NCBI GenBank assembly: GCA_900468805.1
Contig: UEIF01000017.1
Location: forward strand, 124,001 to 188,000
Reading direction: 5' to 3'
Source: Hyphomicrobiales bacterium
Lineage (GTDB): Bacteria > Pseudomonadota > Alphaproteobacteria > Rhizobiales > Rhizobiaceae
DNA: 64,000 nucleotides
The position numbers were made by a program, and so were the translations under genes. Under the pieces are notes generated by a model, which saw nothing but the letters and a program-made list of their open reading frames with translations, was not told where the DNA came from and ran no database searches. This document shows, piece after piece, positions 18,098 to 27,327 of the stretch. Numbering within the stretch: position 1 is the first letter of the stretch; each line of letters opens with the position of its first letter.

Positions 18098-18270
18098 AAG
18101 GGAAGCCATCCGTTGCCATGATGCGCAAATGGCCTATCCGAACTGTGATTTTGAAGCAACAAGACGCTTTTTGACCATGGGACAGTCACTTTCCAAGAGT
18201 TCAGGGCTGGAAATTTAGGCATTTTCGCGTTATCGGTGCATATCTTCAATCGCCAACAGGGAGCGCCGAC

Positions 18271-18336
18271 ATGAATACATTTGTGCTGATGCGTCTCCTG
18301 CCCGTGATGCCACGCTTGGCGATCTGGCGCGTATAG
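18271..18336 (+). CDS. Possible 21-residue leader peptide upstream of the ABC exporter
   Basis: A 21-codon open frame (MNTFVLMRLLPVMPRLAIWRV, then TAG) begins at an ATG preceded by a convincing GGGAGCG ribosome binding site at the right spacing. It lies about 145 bp upstream of the first ABC exporter gene and on the same strand. The peptide is hydrophobic and Met/Leu-rich. It may be a translated leader regulating the exporter, or a small membrane peptide. It is only weakly supported because it is so short. Confidence 0.3.
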   Translation: MNTFVLMRLLPVMPRLAIWRV

Positions 18337-18482
18337 GCGCTTTCTCTTCCCAATTGCCCATTTTTGAATAATTGCGCGGCCATTACGGCCTCGCCCCTTG
18401 AGCCTCCGGTTCCCATATGTGCTTTCGTGCGACACAAGAGCGCAAAGCAGGGACCGGAACGCGGAAGTTCTGGAGCGATTTC

Positions 18483-20339
18483 ATGTTTGGCTGGTTCGAA
18501 CAGCGACTTAATCCATATCCGAGCGAGGAGCCGGTTGCTCCGCCGAAGGGTCTTTTTGCCTTCTGCTGGCACTACAGCAAGCCGGCGGCGGGATGGCTTG
18601 CGCTCATGGCCTTTCTGACGGCGCTGATCGCGGTCGGCGAAGTGGCGCTCTTCCAGTTCCTTGGCGATATCGTCGACTGGCTGACGAATGCCGATAAGGC
18701 GACCTTCCTGCAGAATGAGGGTCACAAGCTGATCTGGATGGGTGCGCTTGTGCTGATCGGACTGCCGCTCATCGCCGGTCTCGATTCGCTGATAATGCAT
18801 CAGATGATGCTCGGCAATTATCCGATGATCGCGCGCTGGCAGATGCACCGCTTCCTGCTGCGCCATAGCATGACCTTCTTTGCCAACGAGTTCGCCGGAC
18901 GCGTTGCGACCAAGGTCATGCAGACGTCGCTTGCCGTGCGCGAGACGGTCATGAAGATCCTCGACGTCTTCGTCTATGTCGTCACCTACTTCCTGTCGAT
19001 GATCGTCATCATCGCGGCGGCCGACTGGCGGCTGATGCTGCCGATCCTTGCCTGGCTCGGCGTCTATATCGGCATCGTCGCCTATTTCGTGCCGCGGCTT
19101 CGCAAGATCGCCGCTCAGCAGGCGGATGCGCGCTCGCTGATGACCGGCCGTGTGGTGGATAGCTACACGAACATTGCCACCGTGAAGTTGTTCTCACATG
19201 CAGGTCGTGAAGAGGTCTATGCAAAGGAGAGCATGGACGGGTTCCTGGATACGGTGCACAGGCAGATGCGCAAGGTGACGCTCTTCCATATAAGTGTCTA
19301 CATGAACAACTGCATCTCGCTGTTCGTCATTTCCAGCCTGTCCATCTGGCTGTGGCTGAACGGAACGATTTCGGTCGGCGCGATTTCCATCGCCATCGGC
19401 CTTGCGATGCGCGTCAACGGCATGTCGCAGTGGATCATGTGGGAAGTCTCGGCACTCTTCGAAAACATCGGCACCGTCTATGACGGCATGGAGATGATGT
19501 CGAAGCAGCACGATATCGTCGACAAGCCTGATGCGCCCAAACTGACTGCGAAGAAAGGTGCGATCCACTATGATCGCATCGGCTTCCACTACGGCAAGGG
19601 CAAGGGCATCATCGACAACCTGTCGCTCGATATCAAGGCTGGCGAGAAGGTCGGTCTCGTCGGACGTTCCGGCGCCGGCAAGACGACATTGATGAACCTG
19701 CTCCTTCGTTTCTACGATCTGGAGGCCGGGCGCATCACCATCGACGGCCAGGATATCTCCGAGGTGTCGCAGGACAGCCTTCGTGCGCTGATCGGCGTGG
19801 TGACGCAAGATACGTCGCTCTTGCATCGTTCGATCCGCGACAACATCGCCTATGGCCGTCCAGACGCGACGGACGAGGAAGTGATCGAGGCTGCAAAACG
19901 GGCAAATGCCTGGGAGTTCGTCGAAGGGCTTGTCGATCTGCAGGGCCGCAAGGCGCTCGACGCGCAGGTCGGCGAGCGCGGCGTAAAACTGTCGGGCGGC
20001 CAGCGCCAGCGCATAGCGATCGCCCGCGTCTTCCTGAAGGACGCGCCGATCCTGGTGCTCGACGAGGCGACCTCGGCGCTCGATTCCGAGGTGGAAGCGG
20101 CGATCCAGGAAAACCTCTTCGCGCTGATGGAGGGCAAGACTGTCATCGCGATCGCCCACCGCCTGTCGACGCTGACCGAGATGGACCGGCTGATCGTGCT
20201 GGACAAGGGCCGCATGATCGAAAGCGGCACACATGGCGAACTGGTCAGCCACGGCGGCGTCTATGCCGATCTCTGGAACCGCCAGTCCGGCGGCTTCCTC
20301 GCCGATCACGAGGAAGAGGCCGAAGTCGCCGCCCAATAA
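18483..20339 (+). CDS. ABC transporter, fused membrane/ATPase half-exporter (first of two)
   Basis: 618 residues: six membrane helices over about residues 35-330, then a nucleotide-binding domain. Walker A is GRSGAGKTT, the signature LSGGQRQRIAIA, Walker B LVLDEATSALD and the H-loop AIAHRLST, so all ATPase motifs are intact. It belongs to the type IV (MsbA-like) exporter fold. Its substrate is unknown. The ATG at 18483 follows GGAG by 8 bases; upstream codons in the open frame are unsupported. A strong terminator follows the gene. A paralogue with nearly the same ATPase motifs is 480 bp downstream, and the two may pair as a heterodimer. Confidence 0.9.
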   Translation: MFGWFEQRLNPYPSEEPVAPPKGLFAFCWHYSKPAAGWLALMAFLTALIAVGEVALFQFLGDIVDWLTNADKATFLQNEGHKLIWMGALVLIGLPLIAGLDSLIMHQMMLGNYPMIARWQMHRFLLRHSMTFFANEFAGRVATKVMQTSLAVRETVMKILDVFVYVVTYFLSMIVIIAAADWRLMLPILAWLGVYIGIVAYFVPRLRKIAAQQADARSLMTGRVVDSYTNIATVKLFSHAGREEVYAKESMDGFLDTVHRQMRKVTLFHISVYMNNCISLFVISSLSIWLWLNGTISVGAISIAIGLAMRVNGMSQWIMWEVSALFENIGTVYDGMEMMSKQHDIVDKPDAPKLTAKKGAIHYDRIGFHYGKGKGIIDNLSLDIKAGEKVGLVGRSGAGKTTLMNLLLRFYDLEAGRITIDGQDISEVSQDSLRALIGVVTQDTSLLHRSIRDNIAYGRPDATDEEVIEAAKRANAWEFVEGLVDLQGRKALDAQVGERGVKLSGGQRQRIAIARVFLKDAPILVLDEATSALDSEVEAAIQENLFALMEGKTVIAIAHRLSTLTEMDRLIVLDKGRMIESGTHGELVSHGGVYADLWNRQSGGFLADHEEEAEVAAQ

Positions 20340-20343
20340 AACA

Positions 20344-20378
20344 AGCCCTTCCCGTTTCTGCGGGGAGGGCTATTTTTT
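20344..20378 (+). terminator. Rho-independent terminator after first ABC exporter
   Basis: A hairpin with arms AGCCCTTCCC and GGGGAGGGCT lies 5 bp after the stop codon and is followed by ATTTTTTG. The arms pair over 9-10 bp with one mismatch, which fits an intrinsic terminator on the plus strand. Confidence 0.85.
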
Positions 20379-20406
20379 GTCCTGCTGAAGAAAATCAATT
20401 TTCCGC

Positions 20407-20658
20407 TTAGAGCGTGCGGATCCGGTCAGCGCAGAGGCTGTCGGCCCAGTCGATGACGCGATGATGCTCCACGACAATGATCGAGTTCGAAGCGAGCGAA
20501 CGAAGCGTGAAAATCCGCTGCCGCTCCTCTCGTTCGATCCAGCTTGCGATGGCGTCCGTCACGATGCTGTCGCGCGGCACGTCCATCGCGTCTGCCAGAG
20601 CGTCAAGCTTTTCCGCAAGGGGGAGCGGAAGATGCGCATTAAGCGTTTTCGTTTCCAT
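20407..20658 (-). CDS. Orphan ribbon-helix-helix (ParD/CopG-like) antitoxin or regulator
   Basis: 83 residues, starting METKTLNAHLPLPLAEKLDALADAMD. This is the ribbon-helix-helix pattern: a beta strand (TLNAHLP) and then two helices with DSIVTDAIASWIERE. The C-terminal VIDWADSLCADRIRTL resembles ParD antitoxin tails that contact a ParE toxin. GGAGA precedes the ATG at 20658. No parE-like toxin follows; the next features are the ABC terminator and ABC gene. It is either an orphan antitoxin or a stand-alone DNA-binding regulator lying between two ABC genes. Confidence 0.7.
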   Translation of the reverse strand: METKTLNAHLPLPLAEKLDALADAMDVPRDSIVTDAIASWIEREERQRIFTLRSLASNSIIVVEHHRVIDWADSLCADRIRTL

Positions 20659-20817
20659 TACTGCGGTCTCCGGTAAGGCGCGATCATGGCATGAGATCGT
20701 GGCTGCTTCCACCCGTATCAATAGAGATGACGCCGATATTACCGATCATTACGAAAATATAAGGTTGCGTCGGGCTTGTATTCTCTTTGCCGCAATTCTG
20801 AACGGGCCTATATCGCG

Positions 20818-22719
20818 ATGATGCTGCTCACTCCGATCCTCCGCCTGTTCGAAACCTGGATAGATCCGTTCCGCGCCCGCGGTAATGTCCAACCGCCGGG
20901 CAATACGCTGGGATTCATATGGTTCTATATCGGCCAAGCCAGATGGCCGTTCATCGCCATGCTGGTGCTTGGCGGCATTTCGGCGGCGATCGAGGCAGCG
21001 CTCTTCTGGTTCGTCGGGCGGCTCATCGATATTCTCGGAGCGATAAAGCCCGGGGCCGGCTGGAGCACGCTTCTTGACGCCCATGGCGGCGAGCTTTTCG
21101 GCATGCTGGCGCTGATCGGCGTCGTCCGCTTTGTCGTTGCCTTCCTGATCGCGCTGATCGACCAGCAGGTCATCACCCCAGGTTTCTACAACATGGCGCG
21201 CTGGCAGTCCTATCTGCATGTGTCGCGCCAGTCGCTTGCCTTCTTCCAGAGCGATTTTTCCGGCCGCATCGTCACCAAGGTCTGGTCGGCGGGGCAGGCG
21301 ACAGGCGATCTCGTGACGTCGCTGATGGAAAGCGTCTGGTTCGTCGGCATCTATGCCGTCACTACCCTCGTTCTGGTGGGGCAGCTCGATTTATCGCTCG
21401 CGGCGGTGGTTCTCTTCTGGCTGGTGGCCTTCGGCGTGCTTGCGCGCTATTTCGTGCCGCGCATCCGCTATCACTCGCGCGAGACTGCGGAAGCGGCCTC
21501 CCTGCTCAATGGCCGCATCGTCGATGCCTACAGCAATATCCAGACGTTGAAGCTCTTCGCCCGCGACGAAGAGAGCGACCGGTACATGCTCGACGGCTTC
21601 AATGCCTACCAGGAAACAGTGCTGAAGTTCACGCGCTTCATCACTGGCGTTCGCGCGTCAATGGCGCTGCTGTCAGGCCTGATGATCGTCACAATGGCAG
21701 GCATCAGCGTCGATCTGTGGCTGCGCGGACTGATCAGCTCGGGCGGGGTCGCCTTTTCGCTGACCCTGGTGCTCAGGCTGAACTTCCTGCTCGGGCGATT
21801 GATGACGCAATTCAACGGCATCATGCGCAACCTCGGCACCATCCAGAATGCGGCCGAACTGATTTCGCAGCCGCTGCATCTCGTCAACCGTCCCGATGCG
21901 AAGGAACTGGTCATCAAGCAGCCGGGCATCCGCTTCGAGAATGTTTCCTTCCATTACGGCAAGGAAAACGCGGTCATTGACAATTTCTCGCTGACGATCC
22001 GGCCGGGCGAGAAGGTTGGTATCATCGGCCGCTCCGGCGCAGGCAAATCGACGCTCGTGAACCTTCTCCTGCGCCTTTACGATATTCAGGGTGGACGCAT
22101 CCTCATCGACGGGCAGGATATCGCCGCCGTCACGCAGGAATCACTGCGCATGCAGATCGGCATGGTCAGCCAGGATACGTCGCTGCTGCATCGATCCGTG
22201 CGCGACAATATCCTGTTCGGCCGGCCAGATGCCGGCGAGGAGCGCCTCGTCGAAGCAGCCAGACGCGCCGAGGCGCTCGACTTCATCGAGTTGCTGCGGG
22301 ACCAGCAGGGCCGCAAGAGTTTCGACGCGCATGTCGGCGAGCGCGGGGTCAAGCTCTCGGGCGGCCAGCGTCAGCGCATCGCCATTGCGCGTGTGATGCT
22401 CAAGAATGCTCCGATACTCGTTCTCGACGAGGCGACGTCGGCGCTCGATTCGGAAGTGGAAGAGGCGATCCAGTCGAACCTCAACCGCGTGATGGAAGGC
22501 AAGACGGTGCTGGCGATCGCCCACCGGCTTTCGACGATCGCGGCACTCGACAGGCTTGTCGTGGTCGACCGCGGCAAGATCATCGAAGAAGGCACGCATG
22601 ATGCACTTCTGAAACAGGGCGGGCTTTATGCAGAGCTCTGGGCGCGCCAGTCCGGCGGTTTCCTCGCCTCCGACGATGACGATACGCGCTCAGTATTCGC
22701 GAACGAAATCGCTGACTAG
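20818..22719 (+). CDS. ABC transporter, fused membrane/ATPase half-exporter (second of two)
   Basis: 633 residues with six predicted membrane helices and a nucleotide-binding domain. Walker A is GRSGAGKST, the signature LSGGQRQRIAIARV, Walker B LVLDEATSALDSEVE, and the H-loop LAIAHRLST. It is a close paralogue of the 18483-20339 gene; the region from the Walker A through the H-loop is nearly identical. All catalytic motifs are intact, so if the two form a heterodimer both sites should hydrolyse ATP. Start may be the ATG at 20818 or 20821. The last 30 bp overlap the convergent EEP-family gene. Confidence 0.88.
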   Translation: MMLLTPILRLFETWIDPFRARGNVQPPGNTLGFIWFYIGQARWPFIAMLVLGGISAAIEAALFWFVGRLIDILGAIKPGAGWSTLLDAHGGELFGMLALIGVVRFVVAFLIALIDQQVITPGFYNMARWQSYLHVSRQSLAFFQSDFSGRIVTKVWSAGQATGDLVTSLMESVWFVGIYAVTTLVLVGQLDLSLAAVVLFWLVAFGVLARYFVPRIRYHSRETAEAASLLNGRIVDAYSNIQTLKLFARDEESDRYMLDGFNAYQETVLKFTRFITGVRASMALLSGLMIVTMAGISVDLWLRGLISSGGVAFSLTLVLRLNFLLGRLMTQFNGIMRNLGTIQNAAELISQPLHLVNRPDAKELVIKQPGIRFENVSFHYGKENAVIDNFSLTIRPGEKVGIIGRSGAGKSTLVNLLLRLYDIQGGRILIDGQDIAAVTQESLRMQIGMVSQDTSLLHRSVRDNILFGRPDAGEERLVEAARRAEALDFIELLRDQQGRKSFDAHVGERGVKLSGGQRQRIAIARVMLKNAPILVLDEATSALDSEVEEAIQSNLNRVMEGKTVLAIAHRLSTIAALDRLVVVDRGKIIEEGTHDALLKQGGLYAELWARQSGGFLASDDDDTRSVFANEIAD

Positions 22720-23619
22720 GCCATAATGGTTCGAGCCGAAGCTGTCTTCCAGCCGGCTCGTCGAGCGGATGAGCAGCGGCGGTCTTGCGAAGATATGGTC
22801 GATGCTGATGCCGAACGGCCCGGCGGAGACCGGCCAGGTCGTGGGTTCGGGAAATGCGGTGGTGAGGCCCGAACCGCGCAGTAGTTCCTGAATGGTTGGT
22901 GCGAGGATTGCGGAATTGAAATCCCCGGCAACCACCAGCGCACCGGTGCGGGACTGCATGATAGCCTTCAGCTCCACCAGTTCATCGGCCTGAAAATCGT
23001 CGAAATAAGGCTTGGTGAGGTGCGGAAACAGAAAATCTACCCAGGTTCCGTCAAAATCGATCTTGATCGAAACCAGCCTCTGCTTCCAGAGAGCGCCGAG
23101 ATCGTAGACCTTGTGCGCGGCAAATGGACGTTTCGACAGCACGAGCGTATCGCAGGCGTCGCTCGTGTCGCAGCCGATGCGATATGGATAGATCTGTGCC
23201 AGCCGCGGCAATTGCGAGAAGACCGGTTGTGCTTCCATGATGTCGACCACATCGGCGCCGGATGCCAGCACGGCGTCGGCGATCTTCTCGCCGTTCCCGA
23301 AATTGTCGAACTCGATATTGAAGGACATCAGCCGGAAAAGGCGGGGGGCATCTTCCGCAGGCATTTTGCCGGCGAATTCGCGCAGCATGATGACGCCGTG
23401 GATATTCAGGAAGGTCGCCACTGCCAGCATCACGAAGCCGTACCAGTGCCGCTTGAAAAAGAGGGCAACGACCGCGCCAATGGCGCAGATGATGCTGAGA
23501 TGAATCTGGAAGCTATAAACGAGCGAAAGCAGCCAGAAATCGGTGAAGTAGCGAAGCGAAACGAGAGCCAGAACGATGGTGATGAGGACGCTCAATACGC
23601 AGAAAACAGTATGCCTCAT
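22690..23619 (-). CDS. Endonuclease/exonuclease/phosphatase family membrane protein
   Basis: About 309 residues. Three N-terminal membrane helices (residues ~5-85) lead to an EEP domain with motifs LMSFNIEFDNFG, DIMEAQP, VAGDFNS and SIDHIFA. The catalytic SDH is SID...H in this copy, followed by GSNHYGLVSDF. Such membrane-anchored EEP proteins are predicted hydrolases of nucleic acids or phospholipids in the periplasm. I start at the ATG 23619; a GTG at 23652 is in frame but has a weak site. Its 3' end overlaps the ABC gene 3' end by 30 bp, which is unusually long for convergent neighbours. Confidence 0.82.
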   Translation of the reverse strand: MRHTVFCVLSVLITIVLALVSLRYFTDFWLLSLVYSFQIHLSIICAIGAVVALFFKRHWYGFVMLAVATFLNIHGVIMLREFAGKMPAEDAPRLFRLMSFNIEFDNFGNGEKIADAVLASGADVVDIMEAQPVFSQLPRLAQIYPYRIGCDTSDACDTLVLSKRPFAAHKVYDLGALWKQRLVSIKIDFDGTWVDFLFPHLTKPYFDDFQADELVELKAIMQSRTGALVVAGDFNSAILAPTIQELLRGSGLTTAFPEPTTWPVSAGPFGISIDHIFARPPLLIRSTSRLEDSFGSNHYGLVSDFVREY

Positions 23620-23906
23620 CGGCGCAAATCCAAATTCGTATGGCAAACTCACCAGCGCCTAACACGCCCCCTGCTTTGTTGCAATGCAGCAAAGTTGCAA
23701 GCCAGTGATTGCCTTAAAAAATTCACTGAAATTTCCCGCGACATTGTGCCCTCATCCCCTTGCCAAGGCTGGACATAATTTGCGATCAAGCATAGAACGC
23801 GCCGGATTGGTGGGGAATCTATGGCCGAAATATGTTGTGATAGATTCGCCGCCTCTGGAGGGGCAGGGCGGAATTCCGCGACAATTGCGCAGAGGATGGT
23901 TAAGCC

Positions 23907-24482
23907 GTGAGCGAACACTTAACGACAAGCGAGGCCGCAGAGCCCACTCGCCGTGATTTCCTTTATCTCACCACTGGCATGGCTGGTGCGGTCGGCGCCG
24001 TTGCGGTTGCGTGGCCGTTCATCGACCAGATGCGTCCGGACGCGTCGACGCTGGCGCTTGCTTCCATCGAAGTCGATGTTGCAAGCCTTACGCCCGGCAT
24101 GTCGCTGACGGTAAAGTGGCGCGGCAAGCCAATCTTCATCCGCAACCGCACGCCGGAAGAAGTCAAGGCCGCAGCCGATGTGCAGTTGTCGGACCTCAAG
24201 GATCCGATCGCCCGCAACGCAAACCTTCCTGCCGATGCTCCTGCAACGGGCGCTGACCGCTCGGGCGGCAAGGATAAGGAAAACTGGATCGTCATGGTCG
24301 GCACCTGCACCCATCTCGGTTGCGTTCCGCTCGGTCAGGCCGGTGAATACAATGGTTGGTTCTGTCCCTGCCATGGCTCGGTCTACGACACGGCCGGCCG
24401 CATCCGCAAAGGTCCGGCGCCGCAGAACCTGGCGATTCCGACCTTTTCGTTTTTGTCCGACACGAAGATCAAGATCGGTTGA
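23907..24482 (+). CDS. petA: Ubiquinol-cytochrome c reductase, Rieske iron-sulfur subunit
   Basis: 191 residues with a GTG start after GAGGA. The N-terminus carries a twin-arginine signal (TRRDFLYLTTG) followed by one membrane helix, as in Rieske proteins exported folded by Tat. The [2Fe-2S] ligands are Cys134/His136 in CTHLGC and Cys153/His156 in CPCHGS, with the disulfide Cys139 and Cys155 conserved. It is the electron-accepting subunit of the bc1 complex. First gene of petABC, 14 bp before petB. Confidence 0.97.
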   Translation: MSEHLTTSEAAEPTRRDFLYLTTGMAGAVGAVAVAWPFIDQMRPDASTLALASIEVDVASLTPGMSLTVKWRGKPIFIRNRTPEEVKAAADVQLSDLKDPIARNANLPADAPATGADRSGGKDKENWIVMVGTCTHLGCVPLGQAGEYNGWFCPCHGSVYDTAGRIRKGPAPQNLAIPTFSFLSDTKIKIG

Positions 24483-24496
24483 GGGGAGACTGATTA

Positions 24497-25765
24497 ATGA
24501 GTGGCCATTCCAGCTACGAACCATCAACCGGCCTGGAAAAGTGGGTCGATGCGCGCCTTCCACTGCCGCGCATGGTCTATGACAGCTTCATTGCCTATCC
24601 GGTTCCGCGGAACCTGAACTACGCTTACACTTTCGGCGCCATGCTCGCCGTCATGTTGATCGTGCAAATCCTGACGGGTGTCACGCTCGCCATGCATTAC
24701 GCCGCCGACACGACGATCGCCTTCAACTCCGTTGAAAAGATCATGCGCGACGTCAACCACGGCTGGCTGCTGCGCTATATGCATGCCAACGGCGCATCCT
24801 TCTTCTTCGTTGCCGTCTACCTGCACATCGCCCGCGGCCTCTACTACGGTTCCTACAAGGCGCCGCGCGAAATCCTCTGGATCCTCGGCGTCGTCATCTA
24901 CCTCTTGATGATGGCGACCGGCTTTATGGGCTACGTTCTGCCTTGGGGCCAGATGTCCTTCTGGGGCGCGACCGTCATCACCGGCTTCTTCTCGGCCTTC
25001 CCGCTGGTCGGCGAATGGGTGCAGCAGTTCCTGCTTGGCGGCTTCGCCGTCGATCAGCCGACGCTGAACCGCTTCTTCTCGCTGCACTACCTGCTGCCCT
25101 TCATGATCGCCGGCGTCGTCGTCCTGCACATCTGGGCTCTGCATGTGGTCGGCCAGACAAATCCGACGGGGGTCGAGGTCAAGACCAAGACAGATACGGT
25201 TCGTTTCACGCCTTACGCAACGCTCAAGGATGCGCTCGGCGTCTCGATCTTCCTGCTTGTCTATGCCTATTTCGTGTTCTACCTGCCGAACTATCTCGGC
25301 CATGCCGACAACTACATTCCGGCCGACCCGCTGAAGACCCCGGCCCACATCGTTCCGGAATGGTACTTCCTGCCCTTCTACGCCATGCTGCGTTCGATCA
25401 CCTTCAACGTCGGCCCGATCGACTCCAAGCTCGGCGGTGTTCTGGTGATGTTCGGCGCCATCCTCGTGCTGTTCTTCCTGCCCTGGCTCGACACTTCGAA
25501 GGTGCGTTCGGCGGTCTATCGTCCGTGGTTCAAGCTGTTCTACTGGCTGTTCGCGATCAACGCGATCATCCTGGGCTGGCTGGGTTCTCAGCCTGCGGAA
25601 GGCCTGTACACGACGATCTCGCAGGTCTGCACACTCCTCTACTTCGCCTTCTTCCTGGTCGCGATGCCGGTTCTCGGTCTGGTGGAAACACCGCGCCGCA
25701 TTCCGAACTCGATCACTGAAGCGGTGCTCGAAAAGCGCAACAAGACTGCTGCGGCCAAGGCCTGA
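24497..25765 (+). CDS. petB: Cytochrome b subunit of the bc1 complex
   Basis: 422 residues. Haem-ligating histidines lie in the helix segments [28 protein letters not shown] and [15 protein letters not shown], which supply bL and bH ligands. The PEWY motif ([13 protein letters not shown]) of the Qo site is present. Eight membrane helices match family length. The protein oxidises ubiquinol at Qo and reduces quinone at Qi. It is followed 25 bp later by petC. Confidence 0.97.
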   Translation: MSGHSSYEPSTGLEKWVDARLPLPRMVYDSFIAYPVPRNLNYAYTFGAMLAVMLIVQILTGVTLAMHYAADTTIAFNSVEKIMRDVNHGWLLRYMHANGASFFFVAVYLHIARGLYYGSYKAPREILWILGVVIYLLMMATGFMGYVLPWGQMSFWGATVITGFFSAFPLVGEWVQQFLLGGFAVDQPTLNRFFSLHYLLPFMIAGVVVLHIWALHVVGQTNPTGVEVKTKTDTVRFTPYATLKDALGVSIFLLVYAYFVFYLPNYLGHADNYIPADPLKTPAHIVPEWYFLPFYAMLRSITFNVGPIDSKLGGVLVMFGAILVLFFLPWLDTSKVRSAVYRPWFKLFYWLFAINAIILGWLGSQPAEGLYTTISQVCTLLYFAFFLVAMPVLGLVETPRRIPNSITEAVLEKRNKTAAAKA

Positions 25766-25790
25766 GCGAGCGACGGGAAGGACCAGAAAT

Positions 25791-26660
25791 ATGAATAAGC
25801 TTGTTGCAAGCATTCTCTCGCTTGCTGTCGTGGCCGGTCTCGGTGGCGTGGCTTTCGCCCAAGAGGCGGCTCCGGCCGCTCACCATGAGGAAAGTGCCAC
25901 CCCGCACTATCCGCTGAAGGAGCCGAAGGAGATCGACTGGACCTTCGCCGGTCCGTTCGGCAATTACGACAAGGGCCAGCTGCAGCGTGGCCTGAAGGTC
26001 TACACTGAAGTCTGTTCCGCCTGCCACTCGATGAACCTCGTTCCCTTCCGCATGTTGAGCGAGCTCGGCTATTCGGATGCGCAGGTGAAGACCTTCGCGG
26101 CCAATTACGAAGTCCAGGACGGCCCTGATGCCAACGGTGAGATGTTCACCCGCAAGGCGGTTCCGTCCGACCACTTCCCGTCGCCCTATCCGAACGCGGA
26201 AGCTGCCGCTGCCGCGAACAATGGTGCGGCTCCGCCGGATATGTCGCTGCTTGCCAAGGCACGCGAAGTCGAACGTGGCTTCCCGCAGTTCGTTTTCGAC
26301 ATCTTCACCCAGTATCAGGAAAGCGGTCCGGACTATATCCACTCGCTGCTGACCGGCTACGAAGAGCCGCCGGCCGGCTTCCAGGTTCCGGCAGGTGCGC
26401 ATTACAACCCGTATTTCCATGCCGCTGCCGTCCTCGCCATGCCGAAGCCGCTCTCCGACGACCAGGTCACCTATGACGACGGTTCGCCGCAGACGGTTGA
26501 TCAGTATTCCAAGGATGTCTCGTCGTTCCTGATGTGGGCGTCCGAGCCGCATCTCGAAGAGCGTAAGCGCACCGGCTTCATGGTCATGATCTTCCTGCTG
26601 ATCTTCACGGTGCTGATCTACCTGACCAAGCGTTCGATTTACTCCCGGACCGATCACTAA
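25791..26660 (+). CDS. petC: Cytochrome c1 of the bc1 complex
   Basis: 289 residues. A signal peptide ends at ~24 (GVAFAQ), the haem-binding CSACHS is at residues 75-80 (CxxCH), and a C-terminal membrane anchor is present (MVMIFLLIFTVLIYLT). The distal Met ligand is likely in VLAMPKPLSDD. It carries electrons from the Rieske protein to soluble cytochrome c. In this genome c1 is encoded separately from cytochrome b, unlike the fused petB-petC (fbcH) of Bradyrhizobium. A clear terminator follows. Confidence 0.97.
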   Translation: MNKLVASILSLAVVAGLGGVAFAQEAAPAAHHEESATPHYPLKEPKEIDWTFAGPFGNYDKGQLQRGLKVYTEVCSACHSMNLVPFRMLSELGYSDAQVKTFAANYEVQDGPDANGEMFTRKAVPSDHFPSPYPNAEAAAAANNGAAPPDMSLLAKAREVERGFPQFVFDIFTQYQESGPDYIHSLLTGYEEPPAGFQVPAGAHYNPYFHAAAVLAMPKPLSDDQVTYDDGSPQTVDQYSKDVSSFLMWASEPHLEERKRTGFMVMIFLLIFTVLIYLTKRSIYSRTDH

Positions 26661-26681
26661 GCGATCTTCATTCCCAAGGAA

Positions 26682-26707
26682 AAGGCGGCTTTACGGCCGC
26701 CTTTTTT
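26682..26707 (+). terminator. Terminator after petABC
   Basis: A hairpin with arms AAGGCGGC and GCCGCCTT around a six-base loop, followed directly by T6, lies 21 bp after the petC stop. The 8-bp perfect stem and T-run define a Rho-independent terminator. Confidence 0.9.
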
Positions 26708-26774
26708 ATTTGGTTTGGTCAGGCGCAATTGATAATGTGCGGCGCTTCATGCCCCTCGCAGATACGGATTTTCG

Positions 26775-27317
26775 ATGAACAATACGCTTTCGGAGCTTGC
26801 GGCCAGCATCCGCTCCATTCCGGATTACCCCAAGCCCGGCATCATCTTTCGCGACATCACCACGTTGCTCGGCAATCCACGTGCCTTTCGCCGCGCTGTC
26901 GATGAACTCGTGCAGCCCTATGCCGGCCTGAAGGTCGACAAGATCGCCGGTATGGAAGCGCGGGGCTTCATCCTCGGAGGTGCCGTCGCGCATCAGCTTT
27001 CCTCTGGTTTCGTGCCGATCCGCAAGAAGGGCAAGCTGCCGCATGAGACGGTGCGCATCGCCTACAGCCTGGAATATGGCGTGGACGAGATGGAGATGCA
27101 CCGCGATGCCGTTCAGCCGGGCGAGAAGGTGATCCTTGTCGACGATCTGATCGCTACAGGCGGCACGGCTGTCGGTGCAACCAAGCTGCTTCGCCAGATC
27201 GGCGCTGAAGTGGTCGGCGCCTGCTTCGTCATCGATCTGCCGGATCTCGGCGGCCGCAAGAAGCTCGAAGATCTCGGTGTCGAAGTGCACACGCTGGTGG
27301 AATTTGCCGGCCACTGA
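26775..27317 (+). CDS. apt: Adenine phosphoribosyltransferase
   Basis: 180 residues. The PRPP-binding motif is [17 protein letters not shown]. The N-terminal [21 protein letters not shown] and the central [17 protein letters not shown] mark the Apt subfamily. It salvages adenine to AMP with PRPP, in the cytosol. Monocistronic after the petABC terminator; the stop is 10 bp from the convergent MaoC gene. Confidence 0.95.
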   Translation: MNNTLSELAASIRSIPDYPKPGIIFRDITTLLGNPRAFRRAVDELVQPYAGLKVDKIAGMEARGFILGGAVAHQLSSGFVPIRKKGKLPHETVRIAYSLEYGVDEMEMHRDAVQPGEKVILVDDLIATGGTAVGATKLLRQIGAEVVGACFVIDLPDLGGRKKLEDLGVEVHTLVEFAGH

Positions 27318-27327
27318 GTGGGCCAGG

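Noticed and set aside
24524..25813. 429-codon minus-strand open frame
   Set aside because: Fully antisense to petB; composition (Glu/His/Arg rich) is that of a reverse frame of a membrane protein gene.
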